DNA of 64,000 nt from Sialis fuliginosa (GCA_961205875.1 OY540812.1:2542001-2606000), one strand, 5' to 3'. Shown: positions 22,922 through 33,894, counted from the stretch's first letter. Notes: a model not told the origin generated them from the sequence alone. Translations and numbers: made by a program.

Positions 22922-23500
22922 AAAAAACATCTACCAAGTAAATGCACAGTGCTTCCTCGTGCTACATTCACCAAAGGTAGTTAATTATTGAACAATTTAA
23001 ATAAAAACCGATAGTGTTTAGATAAATTGCCTGGAATTGGTTGACCATTTAATTTTTATACAATTTTACTAAAAAATATTAGTTCGAAATTTTTCTTAAA
23101 ACGCACCTGATTATTTTTTCGTATATTTTTAATTTTTTGACAATTTCAATCTAAATCTAAATTTATGCAAACGTCAAAATGACATTTAATATGTCCAAGC
23201 AAATATCAATTTAGAAAAACAAAACACGAATTTTTATAATAAATTGAGATAAATCTATGTAAGGGAATATTTTACATAGAAATTTAATGCTCTACAATAA
23301 ATATTCTATAAAATTTTCACGTAACATGTGTCGTTCTTGAGATATCTTGAAAAAATAAATATTTTGGGATGTCACCCCTCCCTCTTACACACGATTTTGA
23401 TGATTTTGAAAAGGGACCGCCCTCAAGCCCGACCCAACCATCCGACCAAGTTTCAACAATATCGGTTGAGTGGTTCATGAGTTATGCGTGTGATCATTTT
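22922..23500 (+). repeat. Repeat A, copy 2
   Basis: Begins acatctaccaagtaaatgca and runs to gttatgcgtgtgatc; shares cccgacccaacc and accaagtttcaa with copies 1 and 3. It has lost the gacagacag tail. Confidence 0.7.
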
Positions 23501-23810
23501 TACAAAACAGGTATTTAAAAATTGCTTCCATTTTTGGAAAAATTAAAAATAAATCACTCTTTTTTTAGATATCCGATATCCGATAAAGTTTTTTTTATAA
23601 AAAAGTCTAATACTTACTTATTTAATTCTTATACTCGTACGTATTTCGGAATTAATTTAAACTAAATAATTCATTCAATAACAATAAAATTTCCGAGCTT
23701 TACGTAAAAAAAATTTAAGTATTTATATACAAAGATTGTAATTTTTTATAAAAATCATTAATTTTTACTAGAATTTGAGTTGATTTTTTAAAAGCTAATA
23801 GCAGAGTTAT

Positions 23811-23880
23811 CCAGGGGTTATTATGTGTGTATCTATATATATATAGTTGCAACTTGTTTCTGCAATTCCAAAAATGAAAA
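23811..23880. repeat. Repeat with 'cttgtttctgcaattccaaaaatgaaaa'
   Basis: Text ggggttattatgtgtgta...gcaacttgtttctgcaattcc is shared with 35670-35760 and 63266-63345. Here it lies directly before the palindromic ribozyme-like unit. Confidence 0.55.
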
Positions 23881-23889
23881 TGGATATGG

Positions 23890-24096
23890 ATCTTGGCTTC
23901 TGGGTGTAAGCCACATCAATTTGGTCATGTTATCAGCCAATGTTTCATCACATATTGCAGTGCATGGACATCTTCAGGGCTCTTTTAAACGCACTTTTAG
24001 AAGATCCCTGAAGATTTCCACTGCGCAATGAGTGACGAAACGTTGGACAATAACACGACCATAAATTAACACGGCTTACACCCAGAAGCCAAGATT
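23890..24096. mobile_element. Palindromic unit with two hammerhead-like cores, copy 1
   Basis: Inverted arms cttggcttctgggtgtaagcc and ggcttacacccagaagccaag enclose two copies of a motif in opposite orientation. The + strand copy (24008-24041) reads CUGAAGA, then a CACU/AGUG hairpin, then GAAAC: the order CUGANGA-stem II-GAAA of hammerhead ribozymes, as found in the terminal repeats of Penelope-like elements. A cleavage triplet with stem III is not evident, so activity is unknown. Confidence 0.55.
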
Positions 24097-24334
24097 CATG
24101 CAAAAAATCTAGATCATATTTATCATAAACATTACTTTTCTTTAGTTCCATGGTACCCCCTGGATTCAATTAGGGTGACTAGGACTCAGGTTTTCACCCG
24201 GAGTCTCAGGGTTCGTATACTGTTTCTCCGGGTTCCGGGGTTCGTTATAATTTCTCTGAGTTTTGTAATAATGATGACAATTAAAAAAAAGCCATCAAAA
24301 ATAGCAGGGGACGTAAAAGTGAAGATTAGGATAA

Positions 24335-24888
24335 GGTAAGTACTGGCACCAGTCTTAGATATGACCCCAGTAATGGCCATTTTTAAATTAAATGTACTGA
24401 ATTATAAATATTTGTTGATATTTGATTACTACCATTTCTGAATATTAATCTATATATACCTACCTATATTTAACTGTCTTACAGCGTGATTTGATGACAA
24501 TCGGCCAATAAGTGTCAAAATGGTGGACATTTAAACTAATTATTAGTATAATTTATTTATTAATTATTATATTATCATATATGGCAACTGCTTTACATTG
24601 TTTCAAATTTGTACGATTCTTTATTTTATATCTTTTGTGTCGTAGTACTTATTAGCAAGTGTCCATCACTGCGTGCTCATTACTGGTTTTACTTTATCCA
24701 TTACTGGAAAAAAACATGAACAAAATGAAAGGCTATAATTTAAAAAACAAACTATATTTGCGGACTTTGATAATTAAATTGATTAAATAAAGAGTTACTT
24801 GTTTCATTAGTAACATGAGTTCATGAGAATTATAAAAAATAAGCCCGTAAACTTTGCTCTAATAACGGCCATAACTAGTGCCAGTACC
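24335..24888 (+). mobile_element. MITE B copy 4, near full length
   Basis: Both ends present: ggtaagtactggcaccagtc (with a 4-base insertion) and ataactagtgccagtacc. About 554 bp. No frame of its own; the gtaatgg.cattttta and ttactggttttactttatcc blocks are diagnostic. Confidence 0.8.
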
Positions 24889-25224
24889 TTATTTATGTGT
24901 CGACGAAAATAAAATAAAAAATCTTCATTTTCATTTTCAGTGTTTACAAAAACTAAAATCACCTGAAACGAACCCCCCCCCCCCTCCCACCCTTTTACGC
25001 CATTTATACAAATGTCTTAATTAGTGTAGAAATAGAATGATTGCAAAATTGTTTTATTCATTGATATAATATATGAACAAAGTCCCTATATCGAAGATAT
25101 ATCACATAATAATACATACACACTTCTAAACAAATAATATAATCAAATTAAAGAAACATTAAATCAACTACATACGAACAATTCTTCCACCCCCCACCCC
25201 TTCCAACATACACCTGTATAACTA

Positions 25225-25385
25225 GATAGGCGTGGCCGGGACTCCGCCCACAGGCCTGTCAATCACCGCGGTAGGCGTTACCGGTCCGACTGTCAGCGTG
25301 GGGAGACGGCCAAGGCATACCTCGATCAGGTGCTCCAAGATCGGCCGACGGAAAACTGCGCGACCGTATGAATAATATACGAAAC
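25225..25385. promoter_or_regulatory. GC-rich patch upstream of the eh1 exon
   Basis: This CpG-rich block stands out from AT-rich flanks about 600 bp upstream of the putative start codon at 25982. It includes ggcgtggccgggactccgcc and several CG dinucleotides. It is open in one minus-strand frame but has no recognisable protein. A promoter, 5' UTR exon or conserved element are all possible. Confidence 0.3.
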
Positions 25386-25981
25386 AATGTGTTGAAATTG
25401 ACATTTGTGTATTTGAATATGTTTTGCCGCGCTTTTTTTTGCAATTGTTGTGATTTTTTGAATATTTTAACAACAATGAAAATTTGTGTGTAAACGAAAC
25501 TTTTAAAAGGGAATGGGATCCAACCAAATGATATGAGTATATTTTAATAAAAAGTGGAATATATATTGTTTAAAATGAGAAACAACAATGTGACAGTTAA
25601 AAATTGATGATAAATTGTGTGTACATTATGTTATATATGTGATATAAATATGGAATACTTTAATATAATAAACATTAGGTTTTATAATCTCATGTCTTGA
25701 AGAAGATTCTATATCATGTTGATTTTAATTAGCATGGTGCGTGTTTCCTAAACATAAATATTCATTTAGACATTTATAAAAAAATCATACCTGTATAATA
25801 CATACAATGTTATTAGATTTTTTAATTTTAACATAATACTTTTTGATTAATTGAATAAAATAAAAAAATATAATAATTTAAAAAATAAAAATAAATGAAT
25901 ATTCATCATAGAATATTTCTTATTAAAATTGATAAATTATTCATATTTTCCTCTATGATAAATGATTGTTGACGTAAAAAA

Positions 25982-26327
25982 ATGAATGTTATGGATTTAA
26001 CAACGCATACGCGATCCCCATCATCTGACCAATCAGAATTAATGAATCAGCAAGATCCATCGATGGATCGCTCACAAATCGATGGATTTAATAACAATGC
26101 TAGTGGTAATAATAATAAACAAAGGGTTGCTAAATCAGTGTTCTCGATAAGAAGTCTAGTTGACGTTCATGAAGATATGGCGGAGTCAAGTATTGACGGG
26201 AAAATGGCTGGTGATAAACAAAGAATTGATGCGGTTGCAAAGAATATTATGGTTAATGGTTTGATCGATGGTTCTGGGAGGCAGGGGATGTCACAGAATT
26301 GTGAAGGGGATGGAAATTTGCAGATTG
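25982..26327 (+). CDS. Putative first coding exon of a transcription factor with an eh1-like motif
   Basis: ATG at 25982 opens 115 codons plus one base, ending at a good donor (GATTG|gtatgt). The protein start is polar, rich in Ser, Asn, Gln, Asp and Met, with no transmembrane or signal segment. Residues 51-61 read AKSVFSIRSLV; FSIRSLV fits the eh1 (engrailed homology 1) pattern F.I..L/I that recruits Groucho/TLE corepressors, usually near the N-terminus of homeobox or forkhead (for example FoxG/Slp) factors. No DNA-binding domain is encoded here; it would lie in later exons, none of which I found downstream. A second Met at codon 4 is an alternative start. Upstream at 25225-25385 is a GC-rich patch that could be promoter or 5' UTR. 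That this is an exon is moderately likely; the family is uncertain. Confidence 0.55.
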
Positions 26328-26912
26328 GTATGTTTTTTAATAATTGTTTATTAAGTTAAGTAAAAATATCTATAGAATTTTTATCTGTTATGAACCATTT
26401 TATTAAATTTTGTTTTTTTCGAAAAAATCAATAGAACATAATTAAATTGGCCAGTTTTCTCTAATTCGCACTATTTTAAAATAATTCGAAAAATTCAAAA
26501 ATCGATGTCAGTAAACATCCGTATCCGGTTGAAAGATCGTTTTCAAAAATAGGAGGTTTTCTTTCCGCAGACAAAAATTAATCTTAAATATAAAATTGAA
26601 CCCTTCTACGATTTGTCGTATTTGAGTTACAGTATTTACAGACAGACGGACACACAGACATCATGGCGAAAATAGTTAGAATGGATTCTTATACTATATT
26701 ATGTATATTTCATATACAAACATACTTGTGGGTATAAAAATGTAAAAATATATCTGTCTTTTCCCAAAAAAAATGTAGATCTGAAATGATCAAGTTAAAT
26801 CTTGATAGATCTGCATTTTGAGACAAAATCATACTGATTTTTGATATGTGGAGACTTGCAAAGATCTCTGAAAATCGTTGAAATGAATTTTCAATGTTTG
26901 AATCTCTATCAC

Positions 26913-27098
26913 CAGTGACGTAGTAACGGGGGGTGGGGTGGGGGGGGGGGTTGGGGTCGAAACCCTCCCCAAAATATTCAATGTTCTTAAAAAACGTATG
27001 TTTTGAGAAAACATCAGTTCAAAATACCTTCAAAAAATTTAACTCATATGTATTTACCCCCCCCTCCCCCTTCCGAAAATTTTCTTATTACGCCACTG
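26913..27098. mobile_element. 186-bp hAT MITE with perfect 8-bp target duplication
   Basis: Starts CAGTGACGTAGTAACGGGGG, ends TTACGCCACTG, and is flanked by TCTATCAC at 26905-26912 and 27099-27106. The middle has mirrored G-rich and C-rich tracts. Confidence 0.88.
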
Positions 27099-27589
27099 TC
27101 TATCACGATCTAGAACGATCTTTGTAGATCGTTTAGATTTTTGTAGGTCTCCACATAGATCAAAAACCAGTAAAAAATATGAGTTTGTCTCAAAATGCAT
27201 TTTTTCCCGGGTTATTCGATAAAAATTTCAGTCGGCACCTATGAAAAGTAAGCTACAAGTTGAGAACCACTGGTATAGATACAATAAAATACAAATACAC
27301 ATTTTGTATGCTAATCTTTTACTGCTATACCTAGTTGTAATCGTACCAAATATATACGATTATTAAAAATTTTAATGATAAAAAAAAAACATAAATTTTT
27401 TAAATATCTAATGTGGCAGGTCAAATGATATGCCTAGTTATATCTAAAATATTAAATAAATTTCACGGGGCACTCACTCCCACGGCGCGTTACAAATAAT
27501 TATACTTACATTTAATATTATACCCATAACAACAACAACATCAAAAAAAAAATCACTAACAAGTTTCTTGTCTGCTGCTAATCATCAAG

Positions 27590-27735
27590 AGTATTGCTAA
27601 CATTATGGGCAATTTCGATGCGAACATGTGTCGATTAATTAACTACCTGAAACAAATTACCGTGGTGTAATTAGGGCCCGGGCCGTGTTTAGGAGGGCCA
27701 GAGGTTGCCAGCGCTTGTTTCATCGCGCAAATATT
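27590..27735. promoter_or_regulatory. Candidate conserved noncoding element
   Basis: Higher-complexity block with tcgattaattaactacc, accgtggtgtaattagggc and agcgcttgtttcatcgcg, containing TAATTA/ATTA homeodomain-type cores. It does not recur in the window and is not open in a convincing frame. Inference only. Confidence 0.25.
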
Positions 27736-28957
27736 AAACACCGCGTATATAGATGGCTGTATAGATAAAAGCGGATGCACAAATTACCTACACATACAGT
27801 ACAGGCCAAAAGTTTGAAAGTTTGAATATGCCTAAAGAAAATATCGGTATGGAGAACCATACATGACGTCCATGTTCTTTCTATCTTTTTAAATATAAAT
27901 TTTTTGAAAAATGTTTTATTAATATAATCTACTACTATGAATATTTTCGTAATACATAAAAAACATATATATTTACGACGGTTACAGTAGTTATTGCCTT
28001 TTGTATATAAATATTTAATGTCAAAAACATAATACACATTCGTAGAACAATTAATTTGACAATCTGAATTTAGTTGCATTTGTTTCCAAGGCAACATGAA
28101 TTAATGACATATTAGTAGTTAAAATTCAAATTTTAAGTGTGTTTTTCACCCCTTTAATGGCTGTTTGGGCACGTACAAATAATAAATGTCCCTTAGATTT
28201 AATTGAACTGCCAATGTACCAAATCTTATCAAAATTAGTGAGATAATACTCGCAATGTTCGCTTTTTAGACGAAAAAAGTTACAAAATTTCGAATATTTC
28301 CAAAACCCCATATCCGATTAGCACCAAAATCAATAGGTCTGGAGTACTCACTGAGACAAATATTTTCCCCAAAAATAATTCAGATCGGTGCATTTTTACA
28401 GTAGTTATCGTGAACGAAAGAAAATTCTACATCCGCACAGACACACAGACACACGCACAGCCGCCATGCGGAAATTAACTTTTCTTTAAGTTTTGAAGTT
28501 AGTACAATCAGAATTTGTCATTTTCTCCGACACGATTTTTCGATGGTATTACAATACTTCCATTTCTTTCAGAACATGGAAGTAAAAACAATTTATTATT
28601 TTACGAAATTAACTTACAAAACATAGTTTATACATTTTTACTTCCATGTTCCGAAGGAAATGGAAGTATTGTAATACCATCGAAAATATCGTGTCCGAGA
28701 AAATGACAAATTCTTATTGTACTAACTTCAAAACGTAAAGATGTAGAATTTTTTTCGTTCACGATAACTACTGTAAAAATGAACCGATCTGAATTATTTT
28801 TGGAGAAAATGTTTGTCTCAGTGAGTATTCCAGACCTATTGATTTTGGTACTAATCGGATTAGGGGTTTTGAAAATATTTGAAATTTTGTAACTTTTTTC
28901 GTCTAAAAAGCGAACATTGCGAGTATAATCTCACTAATTTTGATAAGACTTGGTACA

Positions 28958-29032
28958 TTTGCAGATTTTTGGCATTCTTTCAACAAGTTTTTGTACAGTT
29001 TGTGGTTGTATGTTGTCCCACGCGTCTGAAGC
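28958..29032 (-). pseudogene. Tc1 transposase C-terminal fragment, minus strand
   Basis: 25 codons reading SDAWDNIQPQTVQKLVERMP then KICK. It matches the end of Tc1-family transposases (W..I.P...QKLV.SMP.R). There is no catalytic DDE motif and the frame is broken on both sides. Confidence 0.7.
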
Positions 29033-29109
29033 AGCCCCAAACCACCACTTTACAAATAATACCAAAGATTTGCGCCGAAATCATTAATAAAAAAGGTGGG
29101 TATTTTTAA
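29032..29109 (+). pseudogene. Tc1 transposase extreme C-terminus, plus strand
   Basis: Reads QPQTTTLQIIPKICAEIINK then KGGYF and stop. PK.CAEVI..KGG is the usual last motif of Tc1 transposases. It starts where the minus-strand fragment ends, so the two represent an inversion or foldback joint within one element. Confidence 0.65.
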
Positions 29110-29587
29110 GAAAATCGGTTAAAGTAACATTTTCATATCTTCGGTGTTCAAAATTGATTTGATTTCTATAAAATACATTAATAATAATCAAAAAATGTCT
29201 AAACTACATATGTTAAACACAATAAACTTATGTGATTAAAGTAAGTTGATTTCGTGAAATAATCAAATAAACTCAAAAAAAATGTTTTTTCTTTAGGTCA
29301 TGTATTCAAACTTTTGGTCTGTACTGTATGTGCCTCAATGCCTCGTGTTCTTAAAAAACTCTTACATATGTGTCAAGTAAATGGCCAGTTCACGCTATAT
29401 ACCGATACTACAGGTTCAAGGGGTATTAACTTATACTATTATAAGTATTATAAATGAATCTGAAATAATTGAGAACAGTGGAACACATTAGAATATATAC
29501 ACATATTTATTTCCGGATTAAAAAAATTTATAAACAAGCCTTGGGTTGGGGTGAGACCTTTTAGGTCCACACAATCAACTTCCCTAA

Positions 29588-30095
29588 GGCGGCTATTACA
29601 CGCCAGTACCTTACACTATCAAATAAATATGTCAAAGATTTGATCATATTTTTTTGATAAAATACGAGATTTTGTTTTATTACACTATACATAAAATATT
29701 TGATAATATTTTCTCAATATTATCTAGGGATATTTTCTTCTTTTTTGGTGCCTTTTGAATATCAGTGCGTGGATGTACGTCTATTGACGCGATCGAGGTT
29801 TGAATTTACAACCGTGTATTGTGGTTTTTATAATCAATAAGAAGATTATCATATAATACTGGATTTTGTTGATATTCATATATTAATAATTATATAACTG
29901 TAACTGTCAGTGATAACTTGGTAGTCGCCATTTTGTTTTTGACGTCAAAAAACTTTGATCAAATATAAGAGACTGTCATTAACTATGATCATAGAAATAT
30001 TATGAAGGTAAATATTATAAAAGTTGACTTATTACACTCATATTTCTTTGATCAAAGAAATTTTATCATATTTCTTTGATAGTGTAATAGCCGCC
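29588..30095. mobile_element. MITE C copy 2 with a 9-bp footprint-like insert
   Basis: Ends GGCGGCTATTACAC and GTGTAATAGCCGCC; about 93% or more similar by eye to copy 3. At 29602-29610 it carries GCCAGTACC, identical to the terminus of MITE B, with TTACAC duplicated on both sides (29596-29601, 29611-29616). Confidence 0.8.
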
Positions 30096-30817
30096 TTACA
30101 CGGTATGATTATAAATACTTGAATACTGATTTTTTTTGTTTCCATATAGTTTATAACGTAAACTTACTTACTCATCTCTCCACGCATAACCGACGTAAAG
30201 TGACTTAAACGCACGCGCTATTCATCCATCTTTCTCTTATAATGCTCACTCTCCTTAGCGTTTCATATTTAAAACGTGTCGATTTTAAAAATATATCGAG
30301 GTCATTCTGCTAAAGAACTTTTACTTCAATAAATTCAAAAAAATTCACATTGATTTTCTCGAATGGCAGGTGGGCATTCTTGTTAATTTTTGTTTATATT
30401 GCCTAAACCCTAGACAAGGAAATTTATAGGACTCGTAACACGTTATAACCTAATATTGAAACCAGTGTGCTCCGCGTCAATGTGCTCCGAAAAATCAGTG
30501 GTGAGATCGAGAAAAGATTCATCTTGGCGTGCAGTCATAAATATAGGTTACTTAAGTACATTTTGTACTTATGTCCAGAGTTGCAATGTGTTAAATGGAC
30601 ATATGTTTTAATGTTCTACAAACAACGAATATTTAATAAATCGAATATTATTATATTAATGTTAATCTAGTCAGCTAATTTATCAAATATTACAAGATTT
30701 ATAGGGACTCGTTTATTCATTTTCATATTAGTTTTCGTTAGCGGAAATGCCAATCAAAAATTAATTTAAAAATTAGGACAGTTACATATGTATAAAATAA
30801 ATATTTAAAGTAGAACC

Positions 30818-31038
30818 ATAGACATAAAGCATGGACCGCGCATCTGATTTAAAAAACAGAGTTGTGTCGAAAGAAAGACATAGAAATAGGTTTGGGATAT
30901 ACTTGTCCTTTTATACACAAGAGTCTATTTCATTCTTATTAAAAAAAGAGATAGATATATCCCAAACTTCACCGCATTTTGGAGAAATGTTACACCATTA
31001 TGTTAATACAGAATGCGCGGTCCATGCTCAATGTCTAT
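30818..31038. mobile_element. 221-bp MITE with 25-bp inverted ends
   Basis: The ends atagacataaagcatggacc and, reversed, atagacattgagcatggacc continue as gcgcat. Inside is a second inverted pair (tttgggatatac / gatatatcccaaac). Target duplication not evident. The open frame across it is incidental. Confidence 0.75.
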
Positions 31039-31439
31039 AAGTAGAACAAATTTTCATATCTATAGATACTAATCAAGTTTGACAATAATTACAATTAAAC
31101 ATTTTATATATTTTAAGACTAGCAGACCCTAAAAAAATTCCATAGATTTTTTTGACATGCACAGCTAATCTATTCATTGCTCAGCTTTTTTCAGTGATAG
31201 TGTGATCTATGTACCTACCTTTAGATATTCTGAGATTTCGTAGAACACGTTGATGCAGGTTTCATTAAAATCTGTTCAGTAGTTTTTGAGATTACTTCTG
31301 ACATTCCCTTCCTTCCCCTCCTCGCACACTTTCCTTTCTTTATAATACCCTAGCTGTAAAACTTACACCATGAAGTTAAGTTAAGTCAATAATACAGATT
31401 TCTGTATGATAAAACAGGTTTTTAGTTTCACATTTTCAC

Positions 31440-31650
31440 GCTAGATGTCTACACCAAAAAAGTATAAATTTCGTACGTACAAATGTCACACACCCAATTT
31501 TTTTCTCGAGATACAAAGTATTCTATGTCTTTCCTCAGGATGCAAACTATTTCCCTGCAAAATTTCATCAAGATCGGTTCAGCTGTTTAGCCGTGAATAT
31601 ATGCATTTAGAATTATTAAAGAAGACACGGTTTATACCCAGATGCCATGA
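31440..31650 (+). repeat. Retroposon tail
   Basis: Contains gatgtctac.ccaaaaaagtata, ttcctcaggatgcaaactat and catcaagatcggttcagctg, the unit also seen at 47700-47912 and 41880-41960. This is a LINE/SINE 3' region without coding capacity. Confidence 0.6.
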
Positions 31651-31784
31651 AACTTAAACCACTATAAATATAAAGTCATCTAATAGATATAAAATTACAT
31701 TATCGCATTAAAAAATCTTAATCACAGTAAATTCAGAGGAGAAAAAAAAAACAAAAATGAAACTATATTCATTTCAGCGTTAAT

Positions 31785-32045
31785 TATTAACCGGGGCAAG
31801 TATACCGATTACAATAATGGTCGTAATTATAAACGTCCGTATAAAATGTTGATAATCCCAGCCCACGTGATATTCATGCATTATAAAACCGAATACTTCT
31901 TAATTACATATTTTAGATTAATCAACAGATAGCAGGCGCTGTAATAAATAACCGGTCAATCAATTGGAACGCCATGAAAGGCGAACTACTATTTTTTTTA
32001 TTCGTTATTACATTAGATGTAGGCACCCTATTTACCGGCCGGTTG
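31785..32045. promoter_or_regulatory. Candidate conserved noncoding element
   Basis: Non-repetitive stretch with gttaattattaaccgggg, an E-box CACGTG (about 31864-31869), ccggtcaatcaattgga and cattagatgtaggcac. Dense homeodomain-like and E-box sites suggest an enhancer; not demonstrated. Confidence 0.25.
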
Positions 32046-32189
32046 TTCAAGTATTGTTATTAAATTTGTAAAAATTAAAATTACTATGTTTTTATCGAAA
32101 TTGTGTAATTTGTATATAGAAATGTTTTGATAAATTGGATAGAGATAGGAAACAGCTGTGTAGGTTGTATTTTGTACATTTTGAATCAT

Positions 32190-32740
32190 ATTCATGAGCT
32201 ATCAAAATTTGCAAGCTTGCAAGCACGTTTAAATGAGGTTTAAAACTTATCTGACAGTTCTCTTGAAGTTTCATGAAGTGTTTGATAACTTTTGCGCACG
32301 CGTGATATGTAAACACCAATCGTATTAAAACCAGGCTATTTTTTTCGTTTCGGTTTTCGTTCTGGTTCGAGTAAAAAAATATATTTCGGTTCGGTTCCGG
32401 TTTTCGTTCCGAAAAAAATAATGGTTTTTTCGGTTGTCGGTTCAGCTCCGAGTGATTAATTAAAAAACATTATTTGTATTAAATTTTTTTTTTCTACTAT
32501 AATTTACAACATTTTATGGTACTTATATGATAATAGTCCGAAAGACAATTGAAGTGGGAAATAAGTTCATATAAGATCATGTTAACGCGCGTATTTTAAA
32601 TTGTACTGAACCATAAAAACTGATATTTTTATTTCGGTTCTGTTCCGGTTCGAAGCCCTGATTAAAACAGTGGTGATATTATGAAAAGTCAAATTAATAT
32701 ATTTTGGCGAACAAAAATTGTACAGTGAAAAATTTAAATT
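32190..32740. repeat. Repeat D, copy 2, split by a hAT insertion
   Basis: The left part (cgcgcacgcg-type block, taaacaccaatcgtattaaaac) and right part (agtggtgatattatgaaaa) are contiguous in copies at 49225-49280 and 57575-57615. Here they are separated by the hAT element 32332-32660. Confidence 0.75.
32332..32660. mobile_element. hAT element inserted in repeat D, perfect 8-bp duplication
   Basis: Starts CAGGCTATTTTTTTCG, ends GGTTCGAAGCCCTG, with ATTAAAAC on both sides (32324-32331, 32661-32668). The inner text is a run of cggttc.g-type repeats mirrored at both ends. The uninterrupted repeat D copies supply the empty site. Confidence 0.9.
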
Positions 32741-33654
32741 CAATTTAACGAGAAAATACAGTATTATTTGTTACCGTCGACAAAAATATAACAAACAAAA
32801 TTATCTGCTTGGTAATAAATTCTTACCTTTAATATGAACAAAATCGTTATTTTTGGTCATTTAACTTTTTAAGTTTGAACGCCTGTAAATGTGAAAAAAA
32901 TAATTGTAAAAAAATTTCAAAGACAGATTTGGAAAGCTTTTGTTCATAACTCCGTCAAAAATAATCGTACAGCGATAAAAAAATGAAAATTAAAGAAAAA
33001 AATCTAATCTACGAACATAATTTGTTAAATTTGATAAAAAAAAATTACTACGGCCTGTAAGATAGATATTTATGTATATATGTATATACGTCGACAAGCT
33101 TTGCCCTCTCTTGGAAAATATCCTGTACACACCCCTGTTTATTTCTCTATATATTTTTCTATATTTTTAATATAGTTTGATAATCCAAAAGTAATAAATC
33201 ACATATTTTTACTTTATATAAATCCAATACATATTTTAATGATATAAACATTGGCATATAATAAAAGTTCGAAATTCCTATTTAGTTTTATGTATCTACA
33301 TATTACTACATTACATTATATATATACGGACACACATGTGCCTCTGAATCACGCAAAACAAAGATAATAATAATTACATAAATAGAATAAAATAATTTGA
33401 TTTATAAATAACAGAGCAATAAAAAACGAATGAAAAATGGTTACTTTTATATATATTTTTGTTCGAACATGATTTTTAAAGAAGACACGAAAATTTAGAA
33501 CACGGAGGTAGTTAGGCTTTTCAGGATTTGTTAGTAGATATTTTGTTCGATGCTCATAAGTGTATATAAATAAACATTAATAAGTTTTTGTAATGAATAA
33601 AAAATTTGATCAAAATATAATTTCCTAATCTGTTATATTTTAATGCATTTAAAA

Positions 33655-33797
33655 GTAATTCTACAGTTAAGAATATGATTCAGTAATATTATGGCAGTTA
33701 TCAAATATCAATAAATATATTATTATCTAATTTAGTACATTTAGTTAAATAAGTGTCTAACATTGGAGTATTGTCCAAAACTGGTGCCAGTTCCTTA
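33655..33797. repeat. MITE B subfamily tail (gtccaaaactggtgccag)
   Basis: Shares aagtgtc.aacattgg.gtattgtccaaaactgg with 58140-58195 and 60995-61033. It represents a variant of MITE B with a different subterminal sequence. Confidence 0.55.
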
Positions 33798-33894
33798 TTA
33801 ATTTTTGAACTTTGAAAAATGCTCTCTTTTTCTAGAAATATTTTGATCGCTTGTTTAAGTACCAATGATTTTGACAAAAGATGCAGTCAATATA

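Larger units (their letters stand above)
27797..29326. mobile_element. Tc1/mariner-like element, internally inverted
   Basis: Inverted ends CAGTACAGGCCAAAAGTTTG and CAAACTTTTGGTCTGTACTG, TA on both sides, 1530 bp, as in Tc1 transposons. The interior is folded back: 28255-28560 and 28660-28970 are inverted copies (acgataactactgtaaaaat, gtttttggaaatattc-like text). Two small transposase C-terminal remnants lie in opposite orientations near 28958-29109. Confidence 0.85.

Noticed and set aside
27720-28097. 125-codon minus-strand frame
   Set aside because: It lies over the left terminal repeat and AT-rich body of the Tc1-like element and has no transposase motif.
29602-29610. GCCAGTACC as a chance 9-mer
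   Set aside because: Chance was considered, but the flanking TTACAC duplication and absence in the two sister copies make a transposon-derived insert more likely, so it was kept as a finding.
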